DNA of 64,000 nucleotides from Psilocybe azurescens. Taxonomy: Eukaryota > Basidiomycota > Agaricomycetes > Agaricales > Agrocybaceae. The stretch is from positions 186,001-250,000 of the forward strand of contig JAJIRX010000906.1 in the NCBI GenBank assembly GCA_023853785.1, in the 5' to 3' direction. The notes under the pieces were generated by a model. That model did not search any database. It worked only from the letters and a program-made list of their open reading frames with translations, and was not told where the DNA came from. A program made the position numbers and the translations under genes. Below are positions 12,201 to 24,972 of the stretch, piece after piece (the first letter of the stretch is position 1; each line of letters begins with the position of its first letter).

Positions 12201-15200
12201 TCGAATCAAGTCGCGCAGCACTAGGGAATAGATCTGGAAGAAGGTCCAGTAGTAATCCAGGAGGTTTCTTGGCGGCCATATCGAAAATGTCTTCCGGTCT
12301 GGAGGGGACAGGCAATTAGCAAGGTGAAATGAATGAGAAGGATTGAGATTGCTTACGTCGGGTTGACAGTAGTATCCTGTATAAGATCCCTCAATTTTCC
12401 CGTGACGACATTCAGAACTTCGATCTTGTCATCGTCTGCTGTAACATCAAGCCACTTTTCCCATAATGTCCTGGAATGCTCATGAGATGGGTTGAGGGCG
12501 ATGTCTGCTCCTTCATTGCTGATATAAGGGACAAGATAGCCGAAAAGGAAGATGTCGGGAAGCAGTGACTTTAGCAATTGAGGTTCCTCCCTGATTTTAG
12601 GGAAAGCAGCCTGGATAAGATGGATAGCAGTGTCGAAGGCGGGCTCAGAGCCATCCTGATTATTGATGACGTGGTTGACATTTGATGTGAAAGTGGCGAT
12701 GATGATTTGCAGAAATGTGTTCAATCCCGATTTCGATACGAAATAGTCTTCAAAGATAAACACCCATAATCAGTAACCTTGTTTCTTCCCAAAAGGAATA
12801 GGAAGAAACGTACCTGCTGACAATAAAATCTGCTGCACCAGCAAGATCTCGTCCGACCCCATGGGTCCCACCAAGGCTTTCTCCAACAAGCCTCCCACCA
12901 GAATATCGAGCTCACCAGCTTGAGGCTTCAGGTACTTTGGAAGCTGTCCCTTTTGGGCCGCGCTCAAGAGACTGCCTATCGAGCTTTGATCGGGGGCCTG
13001 ATCAACGGCAGCTCTCGAAGCCACACTAGACAAGAGCGAATGCCAGACATCCAATGCCTTGGGTTCATTGTTTCGATGGAGAAGGTACGCCAGGAGAAGA
13101 GAACTAGAATGTGAAAGAATAGGGAATGCGTGTTGGGAGAGCAGTGCATCCATTCGCTACGAGTAGTCGCACGTCAGATTTGGTACAACATAAGAATGTA
13201 AAAAATGGCTTACATTGGCAAAAGTACTGTCCATAAACAATCTGTCTCTGAATTGATCGAGCATACTGACAAGAAGCTCAAACCCAGCATTCTTCCCCTG
13301 ATCCTCTCCATTCCCTGACGATTCTGACGCACTCAGCACCTTCTCGCACCTCGCCAGATCGTCGTCCAGAATTTCCTTCATCAGGATCTGCGCCCGCTGC
13401 CCCAACAAGGTCATCTTCTTGAATCGATCGTAGAATACTTTCAGAACCGCCGAAACGAGATGCACAATTTCCCCTTTCGCGCTCGATGTCTTCGTACCCG
13501 AGACTAGTACATGCCATGCGGCATCGAAGAGAGATTGATCCACTCCGACCAGGCCCTCCAGCGTCTGCGCCAACAACCGTGCGGCGGCCCTGTCTCCCAC
13601 TTTCAGCTTTTGTGTCGATAGGTGCTCCCATATGGCTGAGAACTGTTCTTGCACTAGGAGTTCGGAATCTTTGTCGATGGATGCGCTCCGTATACGCTTG
13701 ACGAGAAAGACAATACATTCAAGTAGAGACGAAAGAAAAGCGGCTGATGCAGTGACGCGATGAAGGGAACTCAGAGCACGACTTTCGACGGCTTCCCAAA
13801 AGGAGGTAAAAAACTGAGAGAGTGGGCCCGATGTTGGATCCGCTGTCGAGGCTAAGATCTGTAAAGGTGAGTACAGAGGTGAGGACAGCCGGTTGATTAA
13901 AAGTTGGCACTTAAACATACCGAGGAAGGTATAGTCGACACTATGATAACGACAGTCGGATAGCCTTGTACAGGCGATCCTGAGCAACCCAGTCGTAAAA
14001 ACTGCAAAAATTCTCGATACGCCTCGGACGAGGGTGTCTGCTTAGATGGTGAAGTTGCTCTGTCTTTGGGAGGGTTTGTGTCCTCATCGCTTTCTGGATC
14101 TGAGCCGGATTCATCATCAGGTTCAGATTCCCTCCGATTTTCGTCTAATGTCCAGCACTGAGGGAATTCTAAACACAGATGTTATAACCGGTCTTTTCCA
14201 AAAGAAAGGAAGTGGTAACATACGCTTCAGGAAAACTAGAAGAGGTTCCCACATTGCACCTTGGACATTAGAGTCCATCTCAATCCAAGCAGACCGCAAG
14301 ATTGCAGTACCTATAGTAGGCACCAAGGTGTCTAGATGGTCTGCCCTCAAGTCAGAATTGTAAATTGAGGTTAGAAGGTGACCGTGGCTACCTTTGTGCA
14401 AAGTCAGTAGTGTTTGTACGAGACTCCATCCCGATTTTCTGACATTTGGTTGTGCAAATCCAAAACTTTCGACGTCAACCCATGGACACGATTGGAGTGG
14501 ATGAAGGATTGTCCATAGAGCTGGATTCGAGTAAAATAGTTGAGAATCTTCTGACAACGTTGATCTCGACGCTGAGTTAAAAATGAGCTAAGAATGTGGT
14601 CATCAGAGGCAGAGAGCGTGCCATACCAAGTATCCAACGAGCCGCACCCAGTGCCCCAATGCGTAACCTAGCCCTGCGATCTTGTTCGCTTTCTTCTTGT
14701 TCATCTTGCTTCGAACGCGGTGTCTGATCACCGTCATCTTTACGAGGAGTTAGTGCCGACGACGTTTTCCCAGTACTTTTTCTTCGCGAACGCGACAGAT
14801 ACGAGTTGTGGGGGAGGAGGGAGGGGATTGAGATAAAGATAAATACCACTTGGATCCAAGAGAAATCTTTGAACAAAAGCATTCAAGGACAACCTAAGAG
14901 TGTCTGTAAGAAGTAGATGGTTTGAAGACGGCGATGATTCAGGTGAATCTGTGATGATAACTTCTTTCCACGACCTTGAAGCTATTGTCGCGACGGTACG
15001 ATCGACGTCATGCATTACAAGGCACCATGTACCCAGAATATTCTCCAACTGAGAGGGTGTGGCGGTTTCGCGGAGGAAGGAGACGATCTGTTCCCGCACA
15101 GGTGGGATCTGTAGCAGAGAGGAGTGCAACGAGACGGCGAGAAATCGGACGCGACGCGATGCATTGACAAAGAGTGCAGAAACATGATGTAGCTACCTCG

Positions 15201-15634
15201 TAGTTCAGAAGTTAAGCTCGGTGCACGCAAATAAGAGAAACTCACCCACACTGGCAACATTTCCACCAGCGTATACGCCAAGAGGCTTTCCGGACCCTCC
15301 TTTAGACATTGATTCACCCATGCCGCTTGTAATTCCTCCAACGCTCTAATCTTCGTAACCTGGGCCTTTTTGCTAATGTTTCGCAGCACAATGAGTAGAT
15401 CTGCTGGCAGCGTATGCGCGAGACCAGTGGTCTCCAGTGGATCTGGCTGCACCGGTGCTGGCTTGACTGGTGGGATGTACATCTTAACCCTCGGTTCTGC
15501 TTTCTTTTGCCCCTTTCTCCCTTGTTTTTGGGCTTTTTGTCCTTCGGTGGAGGCTCATCAGCAGCTGCATGTTTCTTGAGGTGTTTCTTCCTCGTCGCTG
15601 AGGACGCCGATGATTTTGGGTTGCCTTTGACCAT
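9269..15634 (-). CDS. LTN1: Listerin, RING-type E3 ubiquitin ligase of ribosome quality control
   Basis: Ubiquitinates nascent chains stuck on 60S subunits as part of the RQC complex in the cytosol. Read on the minus strand, the N-terminus is Ser/Lys-rich ([17 protein letters not shown]), followed by [33 protein letters not shown] and [12 protein letters not shown], the Listerin N-terminal signature. A long HEAT-like helical body follows, interrupted by many short introns, including [19 protein letters not shown]. The end carries a C4HC3-like [14 protein letters not shown], then [19 protein letters not shown], then CPLCRSDII, with stop at 9269-9271 and introns inside the RING. Length (about 1,700 residues) suits the family. 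One apparent frameshift lies at 15505-15508, where one more T on the plus strand (A on the coding strand) reconnects the basic N-terminus to [11 protein letters not shown]. An upstream in-frame ATG at 15688 is an alternative start. Confidence 0.93.
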
Positions 15635-15806
15635 GCCCGAGAAAGAGGGATACGATGATTGAGATAGATTGCCAAACACGGATCCCAAAAGTGAAGATTA
15701 AGAATCTTACGTCATCGTCATCGTCTACGCATCCGCAGGTGACTCGATTTTGTTCTTATGTAATTGTAACAGGGGTTCCGTTACTTACCTAAAGAACTGG
15801 TAACTT

Positions 15807-15846
15807 CACGTGATTTTGGCTCGTGCCTGAGTAACTCATGCACGTG
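15807..15846. promoter_or_regulatory. Pair of CACGTG E-boxes upstream of Listerin
   Basis: CACGTG occurs at 15807-15812 and again at 15841-15846, about 170-210 nt upstream of the Listerin start codon on the minus strand. CACGTG is the palindromic core bound by bHLH factors such as Cbf1 and Tye7 types. One is expected per ~4 kb by chance, so two within 40 nt suggests a functional promoter element; no direct proof is available here. Confidence 0.35.
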
Positions 15847-17314
15847 TCAGCGCATTGCACGAAATGCGTGACGGCGTGACCGTTGATTTAAAGTTCAACC
15901 GTTCAAAATACTGAACGTTCATTTACAACCATCATGTAAGTACCCAGTACTCAGTACTCAACACACCCACGGTGATAATTTTCTCATATACATCCTTCGG
16001 ATTTATACTTGTCTAACATTTGTACTCATATGGTCAGATTCCACAGACAGAGCCATATCTAGCACTTCAATTGATCAAATGTGGCCTGCGCTTTGAGCTT
16101 AGGACAATCTGGAATCAGAATGGCGCGACTTCGCTGGGACTGCCATGAACTGATATTGAATTGATGTACTCGTGCATTCACACCTGCATGCACATTCATC
16201 CGCCCTTCAGGCTTCAGCAAGCTTCACCCATCCGTCTGGATCTGTATACCACAGCCGTCATATCTTGCGTCATTCAGAACTATTTACAAAGAGCAATATC
16301 ACACGTTTGGACACCAGATGCTCGTGGTCATGACGTTCGTGCTTTCATATAACCTCGTTTTGATGCTCCTGTCGGTCTTGGGCTCTGGCAGCACTGGTTC
16401 CGGCTTGATTGAGCTCGGGAAAATTGCCCAATATCTGGATTCTGATTGATCCGCTTCGAGTACATAATTAGGTCTCATTCTCAGCTATCTGCTTTTTTTG
16501 CCCATTTGGGGCATGCTCTAAATTAAAACGGCCCTGTACAGCTCCATGGTGGCATTCTGTGGGGAGGCAGACTATTTTTACCTGTCATTCTCAAAATCCT
16601 GTCTAGCATGTCGGCCCAGGAGCCGAAACAGTCACGGCTGTAGCAGTTTTGTGCTTGAATGATCACACTGGCGCAAAAGAAACTGTTGAAGCTTAGCACA
16701 AATGACTCCCATTCATTGGGTACTCCTTCTGTCATTCGACTGTGAGGACCATATATCCTTGAGTCCTGCATTGCTTACATGTTGTATAAATATACACATC
16801 TGTTACCTTTACGGATAAACGTTTTTACTCTCCTTCCTGGATGTTTGACATGTAATGTTCTTTCTCTCCGTCTATCTTAGCAGTGTTCAGCCGCAGTCCT
16901 TTCGTCATCTGAGTCCGGATGGGCACGCCTTGAAGGAGTAACTCTTAAATCCGCGCTCTTTCAACCTCATTATGAATATGATTGGTCGTTCTAAAGAGTA
17001 CGAGGAACATTCTTGCTCTGCATTGATTGCAGCTTCCATAGAGGTCCATCGGAGTCTCTTTTAAACATATCCGATCATTGATTCTCCACAACACGTTTCT
17101 GTCGGTGGTATAGCTAATGATGAGGAGATGTTTTTCGTCGACATTTCGCCTCTCCGTTGGTGTGTTACATGTTTTTTCCACTGATATGCTTCTGTCAGAA
17201 GCAGCTTGGAAGCAGTTTTTGACACATGTCTCTGTGAAAATTGTGAGCAACAAAGATCTCGCATCATCTCTACATCTCATTATCGATTTTGGAAGAGATG
17301 ATACAACGAAAAGG

Positions 17315-17320
17315 TATAAA
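17315..17320 (+). promoter_or_regulatory. TATA box of the small secreted protein gene
   Basis: TATAAA lies 101 nt before the ATG at 17421, a usual fungal distance for a strongly expressed gene with a leader of about 60-70 nt. Positional and motif evidence only. Confidence 0.4.
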
Positions 17321-17420
17321 GGGTTGTAATCTGAGCTGGTGTTCGACATTAACCAGTCTACGGTTATATTGCATTATCAACCCGCTTCAGCAGCACCTCA
17401 GCTTAATTGCAATATCTGAC

Positions 17421-18161
17421 ATGTTCGCCTCTCGATTCTTCGTTTCGTTCTTGGCCTTCACCGCGCTCTCTGTGTCGGCTACTCCAGTCGAAGTGGAGGA
17501 GCGGCAGACCGCCGATCTTTCTAGTATCCTTGCTGTCGTCAGTGTCCTTCAAGGGAAAACGCAGGCGATTTTGCCTGAGATCAGTATGTACATTTCAACA
17601 GTCCGTCGACTTACATCTTCTGACACGTTTTGCTATGCTAGATTCTTTGGTCTCTAGTGGATCTGCATCTGAGGACACGCTCACTCCCCTCATCTCTGGT
17701 CTAGTCTCCTCTTTGACCACTGCCTCATCCTCTCTCTCTTCTATCGGCTCGGTTGGCACCACCTCGGGCGGCTCTGCTTCAGAGGTTGCTAGCGCCATTG
17801 CCCCCATTGTCTCCGTAAGCTCAACAATCTCGTTAGTTACAAGCATCGTTTAACCCGATTCCCGTCTATCTTGTAGGAAATCACCTCCACCTTGGGCGGC
17901 GCTCAAACGGCTGTTCCAGGACTCAGCACCGTCATTGCTGGCTTTGGTCTTGATGCAGCCCTCAACCAGGTTCTCACTGGATTGGAGGTTCTGGTTGCTG
18001 GAGTTCTCAACGTCGTGTCTACATTGTGAGGCCGATTCTGATACCCACTTGACATGGTTCGAGGTCGCTGACATGAACATCTTTTTGAAAGGCTCACAGA
18101 GGTGGCCGGAGTTCTCAGTGGCTTGGCTTTAGGCCTTGTTCTGGCTACACTCGGTTTGTGA
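17421..18161 (+). CDS. Small secreted hydrophobic protein without cysteines
   Basis: Predicted 184-residue secreted protein of unknown function. Four exons (17421-17583, 17642-17814, 17877-18025, 18092-18161) join in frame with canonical gt-ag introns. Residues 1-20 form a signal peptide (MFASRFFVSFLAFTALSVSA), followed by a possible Kex2-like dibasic-type maturation region (EVEERQ). The mature part is rich in Ser, Ala, Gly, Thr, Val and Leu, has no cysteine or aromatic core, and ends in a hydrophobic stretch (GVLSGLALGLVLATLGL). Repeated amphipathic segments suggest surface or interface activity, but it is not a hydrophobin because it lacks the eight cysteines. It could be a cell-wall or matrix protein. 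A good TATA box precedes it. Confidence 0.72.
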
Positions 18162-20711
18162 TACCAAAGCTCGAACATTGGGCCGCTAGATCGTTCTCCG
18201 ATCCCAATTTCTCAGCTTGCATGCAGGGTAGAATTCTCGTTGATTTTTCTCCTTTTCCTTCTCTTCCTATACGTAAAAACCAATATATCAAAGTGATTTG
18301 AATACATTTACCATTTTCTGCAAAGCAATCGCGGCTGGATGTTTAATGAAGCGATCTAAAAATAGATCTAGTATGCTAGCAGTGAGCTGCCAGTGCAATG
18401 CAAACATCTGTGTATGCGACATTCCCTCAGTAGGTTGAGAGCTTATACTGTCTAGTTCTATATCTGGGTATCAGGGCGTCTAGACCCTGTCACCGATAAT
18501 AGCTCATGTGGGAGATTTTGCTTTGTAAAGGCTGCCTCCACGGTTATTTTAAACACACGAGGTATTGCGTCAGCGCATCCCGGATTAGACTACATGGGAT
18601 GATCATCCATTTTGGAAAGCTGTAAAGCAGAGTAGGACCTATATCTACCCCTAACACGCCACAACAGTAACATGCTCAACGAAGCCAGTGCTATGGCAGA
18701 ATATCAACCCACCACAGGTCCACAAATAAGCGCCCGCGACGGGTATTTGACTCCGAATATATCCCTCCTGAATCTTGCAACCAGCGATCCCACTTTCATA
18801 ACACCAAGGGATGCAAATCTGGCTCATAACCTAGTATAGATCCACGCCAACACTCACTCAATACCTGGGATATGCAGAAGATACTACTTACAGAGATGGA
18901 GTATCTTCCTGGGGACACTCGAGCTCAGGAAAGTATCGATGGACTCTTTAACTGGGAAAAAAGATGCGCGTACCCCCTCCAGACTGCACAGGCCCCCGAG
19001 TTTATATTGGCTCAGGACACATTGTCTATTTTGTTGGATAATCCTATGGGTTCTACAAGCAGGTAACGAACACATTCCTTCGCGCTGTGATTTGGAGCTT
19101 TGTGACAACTTCATTACCGATGTATAGGTTGGGCAAATGGGATGCGTGTCTCGCCTCCGTGGCTCAGTATTAGATTAGGAACTGGGTCGCACGGTATGTT
19201 GAACCTCTTGTACTCGACCATTTCCCTGATGGTATAGAGTTCAAGACACGTTCCTGGGTCGCATCCGGACTGTTCCATAAACCGGAAAGCAAAAACCCCA
19301 TTGTTATGTAGTTTAGATAATCCCGAAGGCTGTCCGACAGTGCTAGTGGGTCATGTCGAGAATGTCTGCCAACAACAAAACAACTGTTCTTTATCAAAAG
19401 GAAGGTTGTTACTCGATTGTATTAGGTACTTCTTAAGCACAATCACGGGCGACTGCGAGAAGGATCGAGGAATTTACTCATAAGGATACATCCTACCATT
19501 TGGTAAATCCTTTTTGGTATCGGATGATTTGTTGATCTTAACCGTCTTCTCAGATAAATAAGAATGGTGTTTCCAATGAGCCCCCAACGGCTTCCGAGGT
19601 AGCCAGTAATGGTTAGTCTCTAAACCGCCCCTCTCAAATGCTTTAGGCTCAATTTGTCTCCAGACAGTCTTGCTATCACTGCTAGTTCTGATGCGACATC
19701 TACTGCTATGAGTCATTTGTTCTATTTCTTTATGCGCAACGCAACGGCATATAAACGTCTACAGGCTGAGTGGATGATATTCTGGGCAGGAGCAAGCTAG
19801 CACATATGCCGTATGTGGACTATTACCAATATTTTTACCACATTTTCTGATCAACATCAATAATCAGAAACGAGGCTTTGCGACTGTTACCCCGGTTCTT
19901 GGGGTATTGCAACGAGAAGCACAGACAGGGAGCGGCAGTACTATACTTGGCTCGTAGTAAATCATTTTTTTGCCATGCTCAGGAATACGTTTAGCGCCAA
20001 AATTCCCAGTTTTGTACCAGAAGGCAGCAGCGCAACTATCGCAACGCACAGCGTGCATCGCGACCCCGTAAATTTGAATCAGCTACCGAGTCCTTCCATC
20101 CTGAACGCTGGCTTTCCGATGCAAAGAGGATCTAGCCAGAACCGTAAGGTCTTCGAAAATGTCCCGGAATTTGTTCACAATTCTAACATTTTTATCCCCT
20201 TTTCGCATGGAGCAGCGACTTGAGCAGGGAAAAATCTTGCTTACATGGAGATGCGAATGGTGGTATTGCAACGAATTAACATGAATTTGCAATTGGCCGA
20301 CATAAAGGACTTCTTCGTTAGCCTCAAGGGCTCTCTTCCTATTACTATTAAGCCACGTAAAGCATTGAGGTAATATGAATAGGACTGTGTCTCTCCATAG
20401 AAAAATCCCACTATTATACATACTCATACTAGCTTGGTAACAATCACAGCTTCAATCCTACTTCTATCTAGAGTAGTCCTATTTTAATAAATTACATAAA
20501 TCACGCAGATAAGGCCTGAGGTTCGCTCAACGAATATTATTAAATAGACCTAGAGAGGAGAGTGAATGACTTGAGATTCGAACAATCACTCTAGCGCCCG
20601 GTGGAGTAGTGATATGGAAACGTAATCTAAATGAGTCAGCATTATTCAGACTGAGGGTCAGTTGACTCTTAACTATGAATAACCACATAAGAACTCCATG
20701 ATCATCCCACC
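18162..20711. other. Intergenic stretch, no supportable gene
   Basis: About 2.5 kb of low-GC DNA. Short frames near 18.9-19.1, 19.5-19.7 and 20.0-20.4 kb overlap on both strands and match nothing recognised. No terminal repeats or transposase motifs were seen. Confidence 0.45.
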
Positions 20712-22465
20712 ATGCTGCGTGTTTCTCGTTCCTTTACCACCATGTCTCATCTCTCATACAAGCTAAGCAAGAAAGGCCAGCTCAATTTACCGGGAATCAC
20801 CTTTGCTTCAAAGAGGACTGTAGAAGATCTCCTGTTGAAGGATGCCGAGGTGCATCATTGCTTTTTCAACTCGGCGGGGTTCCACAATCATCTAAGTCAC
20901 CAGTAGGTTCTCCTCTTAGGATCTAAACCAGCAAATTCAATGCTTAGTATATAAGTCTTCTTGCAGCATACGACCTCGGCGCGTCATCCGGACATCTGAA
21001 GAAGATGTACGACGACGAGGCCAAGTATCAGCGTCCGATAATATCTCAAGACAAAGACAAGGATATCGTCGTCGATGACCAGAACTGGATTCAGTATCTT
21101 GGGAATAGTAGGTATGTCACAAACCGCCTCTTTAACCTCTTCAGTGAGATTGAGGTTGACTTTCGTGTTACAGCGCCTACAGTGCTTTCGTGAAGTTCTT
21201 CTCGAACAAGGTGCAAGTTCTCGGTGTTACTGGAACGCTGGAGAAGTATGTATTTGAAGATGACGCCAATGAAAACGGTATTCTTATGCTCAACCGGGTT
21301 GTGAGCGGGGCGTAAGCTCTGTCTTTTCTCCTAGGGTCTTCAAATGGGACTGATCGCAATCGTTTCAATGCAGGATTCACCCATTTATATTGCTAGGCGT
21401 GAGTCAGAGGCTTGCATGCAAATTCTTGGTGTTTCTCATTTAGAGGCTCAGTACGGTGCAGAATTCGGAAATGACACCCTCGTTGTTACTGGTGCGTGCC
21501 ATTTACGATAACTTATAACATATTTCTGAGAAGATGGAATAGGTCTTGCTCAGGCAGCCGTACATAGGGCAGGGACTGTCTTGACCGGCAAGACATCCAC
21601 TCCATCACAGTCTGTGACTCTTTTGAGTTACTACGTGAAGTGTACGACTCGGAAGCGTTGAAACCTGCGTTACCCTACGACCCTAACGCTTTCATCAACG
21701 CCCGGCTTCAACGGGTTGTCGAAAACGGCGGTGCCGAGGAGATTAGAAGGATATGCGCGCGATATCATATCAGTGACGACATCACAGATATCGAGCTGGC
21801 AAAGAAAAACGGAAGAGGTTATCTGGGTTAGCACGCTGCTCACTTTCGGGACGGGAAGGAAAGGGAGGAAACCGCGTTTGGACTTCTTCCTCATGCATAT
21901 CCTCAACTCATCTCTTTTCCTTCGCCCATTTTTTGCGGTCCTGAGAAAGCCAGAACACAAAGCAGAGCTTCTGCGCGTCTACATCGGTGTCCTAGTCCTG
22001 ACTATGTTATCGAGAGGACGACCGAGAATTGATCCTGAATATCTGATGTCCTTTATCGATGTACCTCGCCCACCATTGGATAAAGGCGTGTTTCGGAGTC
22101 CAATAAAGTCAGCCTTAGGCTCTCCTGGTGATGATGGCGACTATGATCCCTGGCCAGCGCTCATAGAGGGTGTTCAATATCATCCGGATGCACATGTTCT
22201 AAAGGCGTTACGGACTCTCGTTTACGGAGCACAGCACTTCGGTATCACGCCACCTGGGGAGGTAATTGGCTCTTTCCGTTCTCAATCACAAGACGGTACA
22301 AAGGAAGAGACTCACGTGGGAATCGGTAAAGTCGATGGGACAATCTTCGTCCGGGCAGCCGGGGTGCTAATGGATACCTTGGGATGGGTGGGATATGGGC
22401 AGGAGGAAGGTCAGTGGGATAGGAGCGCGCTGGGCTGGGATGCGGCTTGGGAAAATGATGCTTGA
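20712..22465 (+). CDS. Questin-oxidase-like protein (DUF4243 family)
   Basis: Related to fungal questin oxidases such as AflY/GedK-type enzymes, which open anthraquinone or xanthone rings. The substrate of this copy is unknown. Conserved blocks in order: FHNHLSHHLLAAYDLGA, NWIQYLG, AYSAFVKFF, SGAIHPFILLG, YGAEFGNDTLVVTGLAQAAVH, KTEEVIWVSTLLTFGTG and YHPDAHVLKALRTLVYGAQHFG. Introns near 20904, 21113, 21311, 21397 and 21493 join the first blocks. Two frame changes then occur: one near 21620, between TGKTSTPSQ and CDSFELLREVYDSE, and one near 21795, before WQRKTEEVIW. Conserved sequence continues after each, so I read one gene rather than several. Neither is a clean homopolymer loss, so a real lesion is possible. 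A second ATG at 20742 is an alternative start. Confidence 0.78.
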
Positions 22466-22997
22466 AACGTGGTACTAGCTGATTGATGACTGACATATAA
22501 TTTGTATGCTGTACTACCGCACGCAGTGATAGTACTACTCAGTGATAATTGTATTTACGTTATTTATCAGTTATTGATTGAATGTTATTAATCTTTATAC
22601 TCACGAAAGAAACGCGGTACGTGTTTCCAGCGCTTAAATAAGTTCCATCATGTCTTGTTTCGAATCCCTCTAGATCTACATAGTACATATGTAAGTAATA
22701 TATTGATATTTTCCAAGTGTTTTCTTATGCTGCAGAGATTGTACCGGAGACTTGTAAGAAACTCACCGAGGATACGGTCTTGAACCTTAGATCAGAGAAA
22801 AGATAATTTGACAACGCCGCAAGTGACATATTCCTTATTCGTGGGAAAAAATAAATAAAAGATAATTATCAAGACAAGTGCTTAGAAGACAGCCCGGCAA
22901 GGCAAGAGCAACAGCCAAATAATATACAACAACCAGGAAGTGTTGGACCGCTCAGTGCTTGCGCAGTGTGCATCCTGTGAATTTATCTCTACAAGCC
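22466..22997. other. Intergenic region and promoter of the KH-domain gene
   Basis: AT-rich 530-nt spacer; no gene or distinctive motif seen. Confidence 0.5.
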
Positions 22998-24561
22998 ATG
23001 TCCTCCGCTCCGACAGACCCTCCAAAACCTTCAAAAGAAAATGGGATCAACCTGCTGCAGGAGAAGAAGCCTCATCTGTAGCTAAAGTTGCCAAAACCGA
23101 CGAAGGAAAGACAGCGTCAGAGGCAGCAGCGGCAGCAGCAGCAATTGCAGCAAAAATCGCGGCACAATTTGCCAATGGGACACTGGGAGGAGACGGGCAG
23201 AAGGATCAACACGATGCAGAGTTCACCCACGACATCGATATCAATGATGTCCGGAATCGATACCTTTTGACAAGAGGGTCAACGCAGGACCAGGTATGTT
23301 TACGCGACCTGCGTTCCGTGCAAGTCTTCAAACTTATATTTTTTAGATTCACGAGGAGACCGGCGCATCAGTGGGCACGAGGGGTGTTTGGTACCCAGAT
23401 CGGTCGAAAGCAACAGAGAAAGATCCACCTTTGTACATTCACATCTCGGCGCGAACGAAGGACATGTTGGACAAAGCTGTGGCCAAGGTCAATGAGCTCA
23501 TTTCTTTGGACATGGGCTCTTTGGTGGAAAAAGGAGATAAGACAAGGGAGCGGGTAAGCCCTCTCAGCCCTCTTTTTAACGCCAATTCTTGAATTCTTGA
23601 ACAGAGGAAATGGCCAGAGGAAAAGCTTCCTGTAGGGCTGGAGTCGCTACGAAATTTCAATATCAGGGCAAAAGTGGTCGGTCCATCGGTATGTGTGATC
23701 ATTTTGTTTAGGATCTCAATATCATTTTATTGAATTTTATTGAATTCTTCCAGGGATCATTCGTAAAATATATCCAAGCAGAGACGAGCACGAGAGTTCA
23801 GATTAAAGGTCTTGGATCTGGTTTCATCGACCAAGAGGTAAATATCTCTCCGTAGTGCTGCGTTCGCTGATTGGAGCTGGCTTTTGTTAGACAGGACAAG
23901 AGGAGCCTGTACCGTTATACATTCACATCACGTTAGTGTTGTCATAGTTTTTTCGAACTACATGTATCTGATTATTTTATAGTGGGCCTGATGAAGGACA
24001 AGTCGCCAGAGCCAAAGTCCTAACAGAAGACCTACTCCTCGTTGTGCGACAGGAACATGCTAAAGTCCAGGTCCTCGTCCAGCAACAACAAATGGAACTC
24101 CATCAAGCTCAAGCTCAGTACGCAGCTTATAGCGCAATGGGGGTTATTGTTATCCCTTTTACCTGCTTTTCTTTCGCTGAATTCTTTGTTTAGAGTTATG
24201 CACCTCCCCTCCGTCTGCCCCTGCCCCTCCTCCCCCCTCCCGGCGAGGGTCCTCCGCCGCCACCTTCTGGTACTCCTGCAGGAGATGCGGCAGCGCAATA
24301 TAACATGTCCGCAGGTCCACCTGCTCCTTCCGATACCGAAGCATATGCTGCGTACTGGTGAGTCAGATACTTCGTTATCCCTTCACTCTTCTGTAACTAT
24401 ATTTTCTCAGGGCGGCATATGGCTACGACGTGAACTCAGCGGAGTTCAAAGAATGGCAAGCTAGTCAGCAGCAGCAGTATGCTCAGTATTACGCCGCGTA
24501 TGCCGCTAGTAGCGCTGCTACCCAACCTTCCGACGCACCTCCACCCCCACCACCTTCATGA
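22998..24561 (+). CDS. KH-domain RNA-binding protein, KHDC4-like
   Basis: Likely nuclear pre-mRNA-binding protein acting in splicing, by resemblance to KHDC4/BLOM7. The N-terminus (MSSAPTDPPKPS, then KRKWDQPA) is followed by an Ala-rich helix. A first KH-like unit contains INDVRNRYLLTRGSTQDQIHEETGA and PPLYIHISARTKDMLDKAV. A second contains FNIRAKVVGPSGSFVKYIQAETSTRVQIKGLGSG and PLYIHITGPDEGQVARAKVLTEDL. The tail is Pro-, Gln-, Tyr- and Ala-rich (AAYGYDVNSAEFKEWQ, QQQYAQYYAAYAASS) and ends in PPPPPPS. Introns near 23294-23346, 23554-23604, 23691-23753 and several later ones are canonical. The N-terminal codons and KRKWD lie one base apart; one extra A in the run 23033-23036 would join them. 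Confidence 0.82.
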
Positions 24562-24882
24562 TCGATGTCCGGATCACGTTCACATATGTAGGCTAATGCA
24601 TTGTGAATGCAACGTTGACACCCGAGGCTTCGCGTTACTTAATGCAGAGGAAGTAGTATTGTCAACGAGAAATCTTGCTATTTTCGTTGTCGGTTATCTT
24701 TGGCCGAGGCGTTTTCTCTCGAGCTTTGCTTTAATATATAACTTTGTATCATCCCACCAAGCATCCGTTCACAGGAACCTGTGATAGTTATGAGAGCGCT
24801 TCGTCCACATCAACATTTCTCCCGACAGGCACCAACGGTCCTTACTAATGTTTGCTGAGTGTCCACTTGTCTCTCATCGTTC

Positions 24883-24890
24883 TATAAATA
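24883..24890 (+). promoter_or_regulatory. TATA box (TATAAATA) of the dehydrogenase gene
   Basis: TATAAATA lies about 85 nt upstream of the ATG at 24973, with a second TATA-like atataaag closer in (near 24930). Motif and position evidence only. Confidence 0.4.
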
Positions 24891-24972
24891 GTAGTACCTC
24901 CGCAGGGTCGAACTGGGTCGAATCAAATATAAAGGGCTTGGAATCACACCACATTGTACACGATCCCGTTTT

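Larger units (their letters stand above)
15635..17420. other. Intergenic region upstream of Listerin and of a secreted-protein gene
   Basis: A 1.8-kb divergent spacer. Near the Listerin side it has two CACGTG boxes (listed separately) and a duplicated agtactc near 15945-15960. The right half carries only short, unrecognised open frames. The TATA box of the next gene is listed separately. Confidence 0.5.

Noticed and set aside
10926..15167. Several plus-strand open frames
   Set aside because: They are antisense to the Listerin exons, whose conserved motifs fix the coding strand.
20083..20427. Minus-strand open frame of 114 codons
   Set aside because: No recognised motif and no in-frame partners; not strong enough to call.
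20565..20600. tRNA-like gattcgaac on the minus strand
   Set aside because: The T-arm does not pair and no acceptor or anticodon stem can be built.
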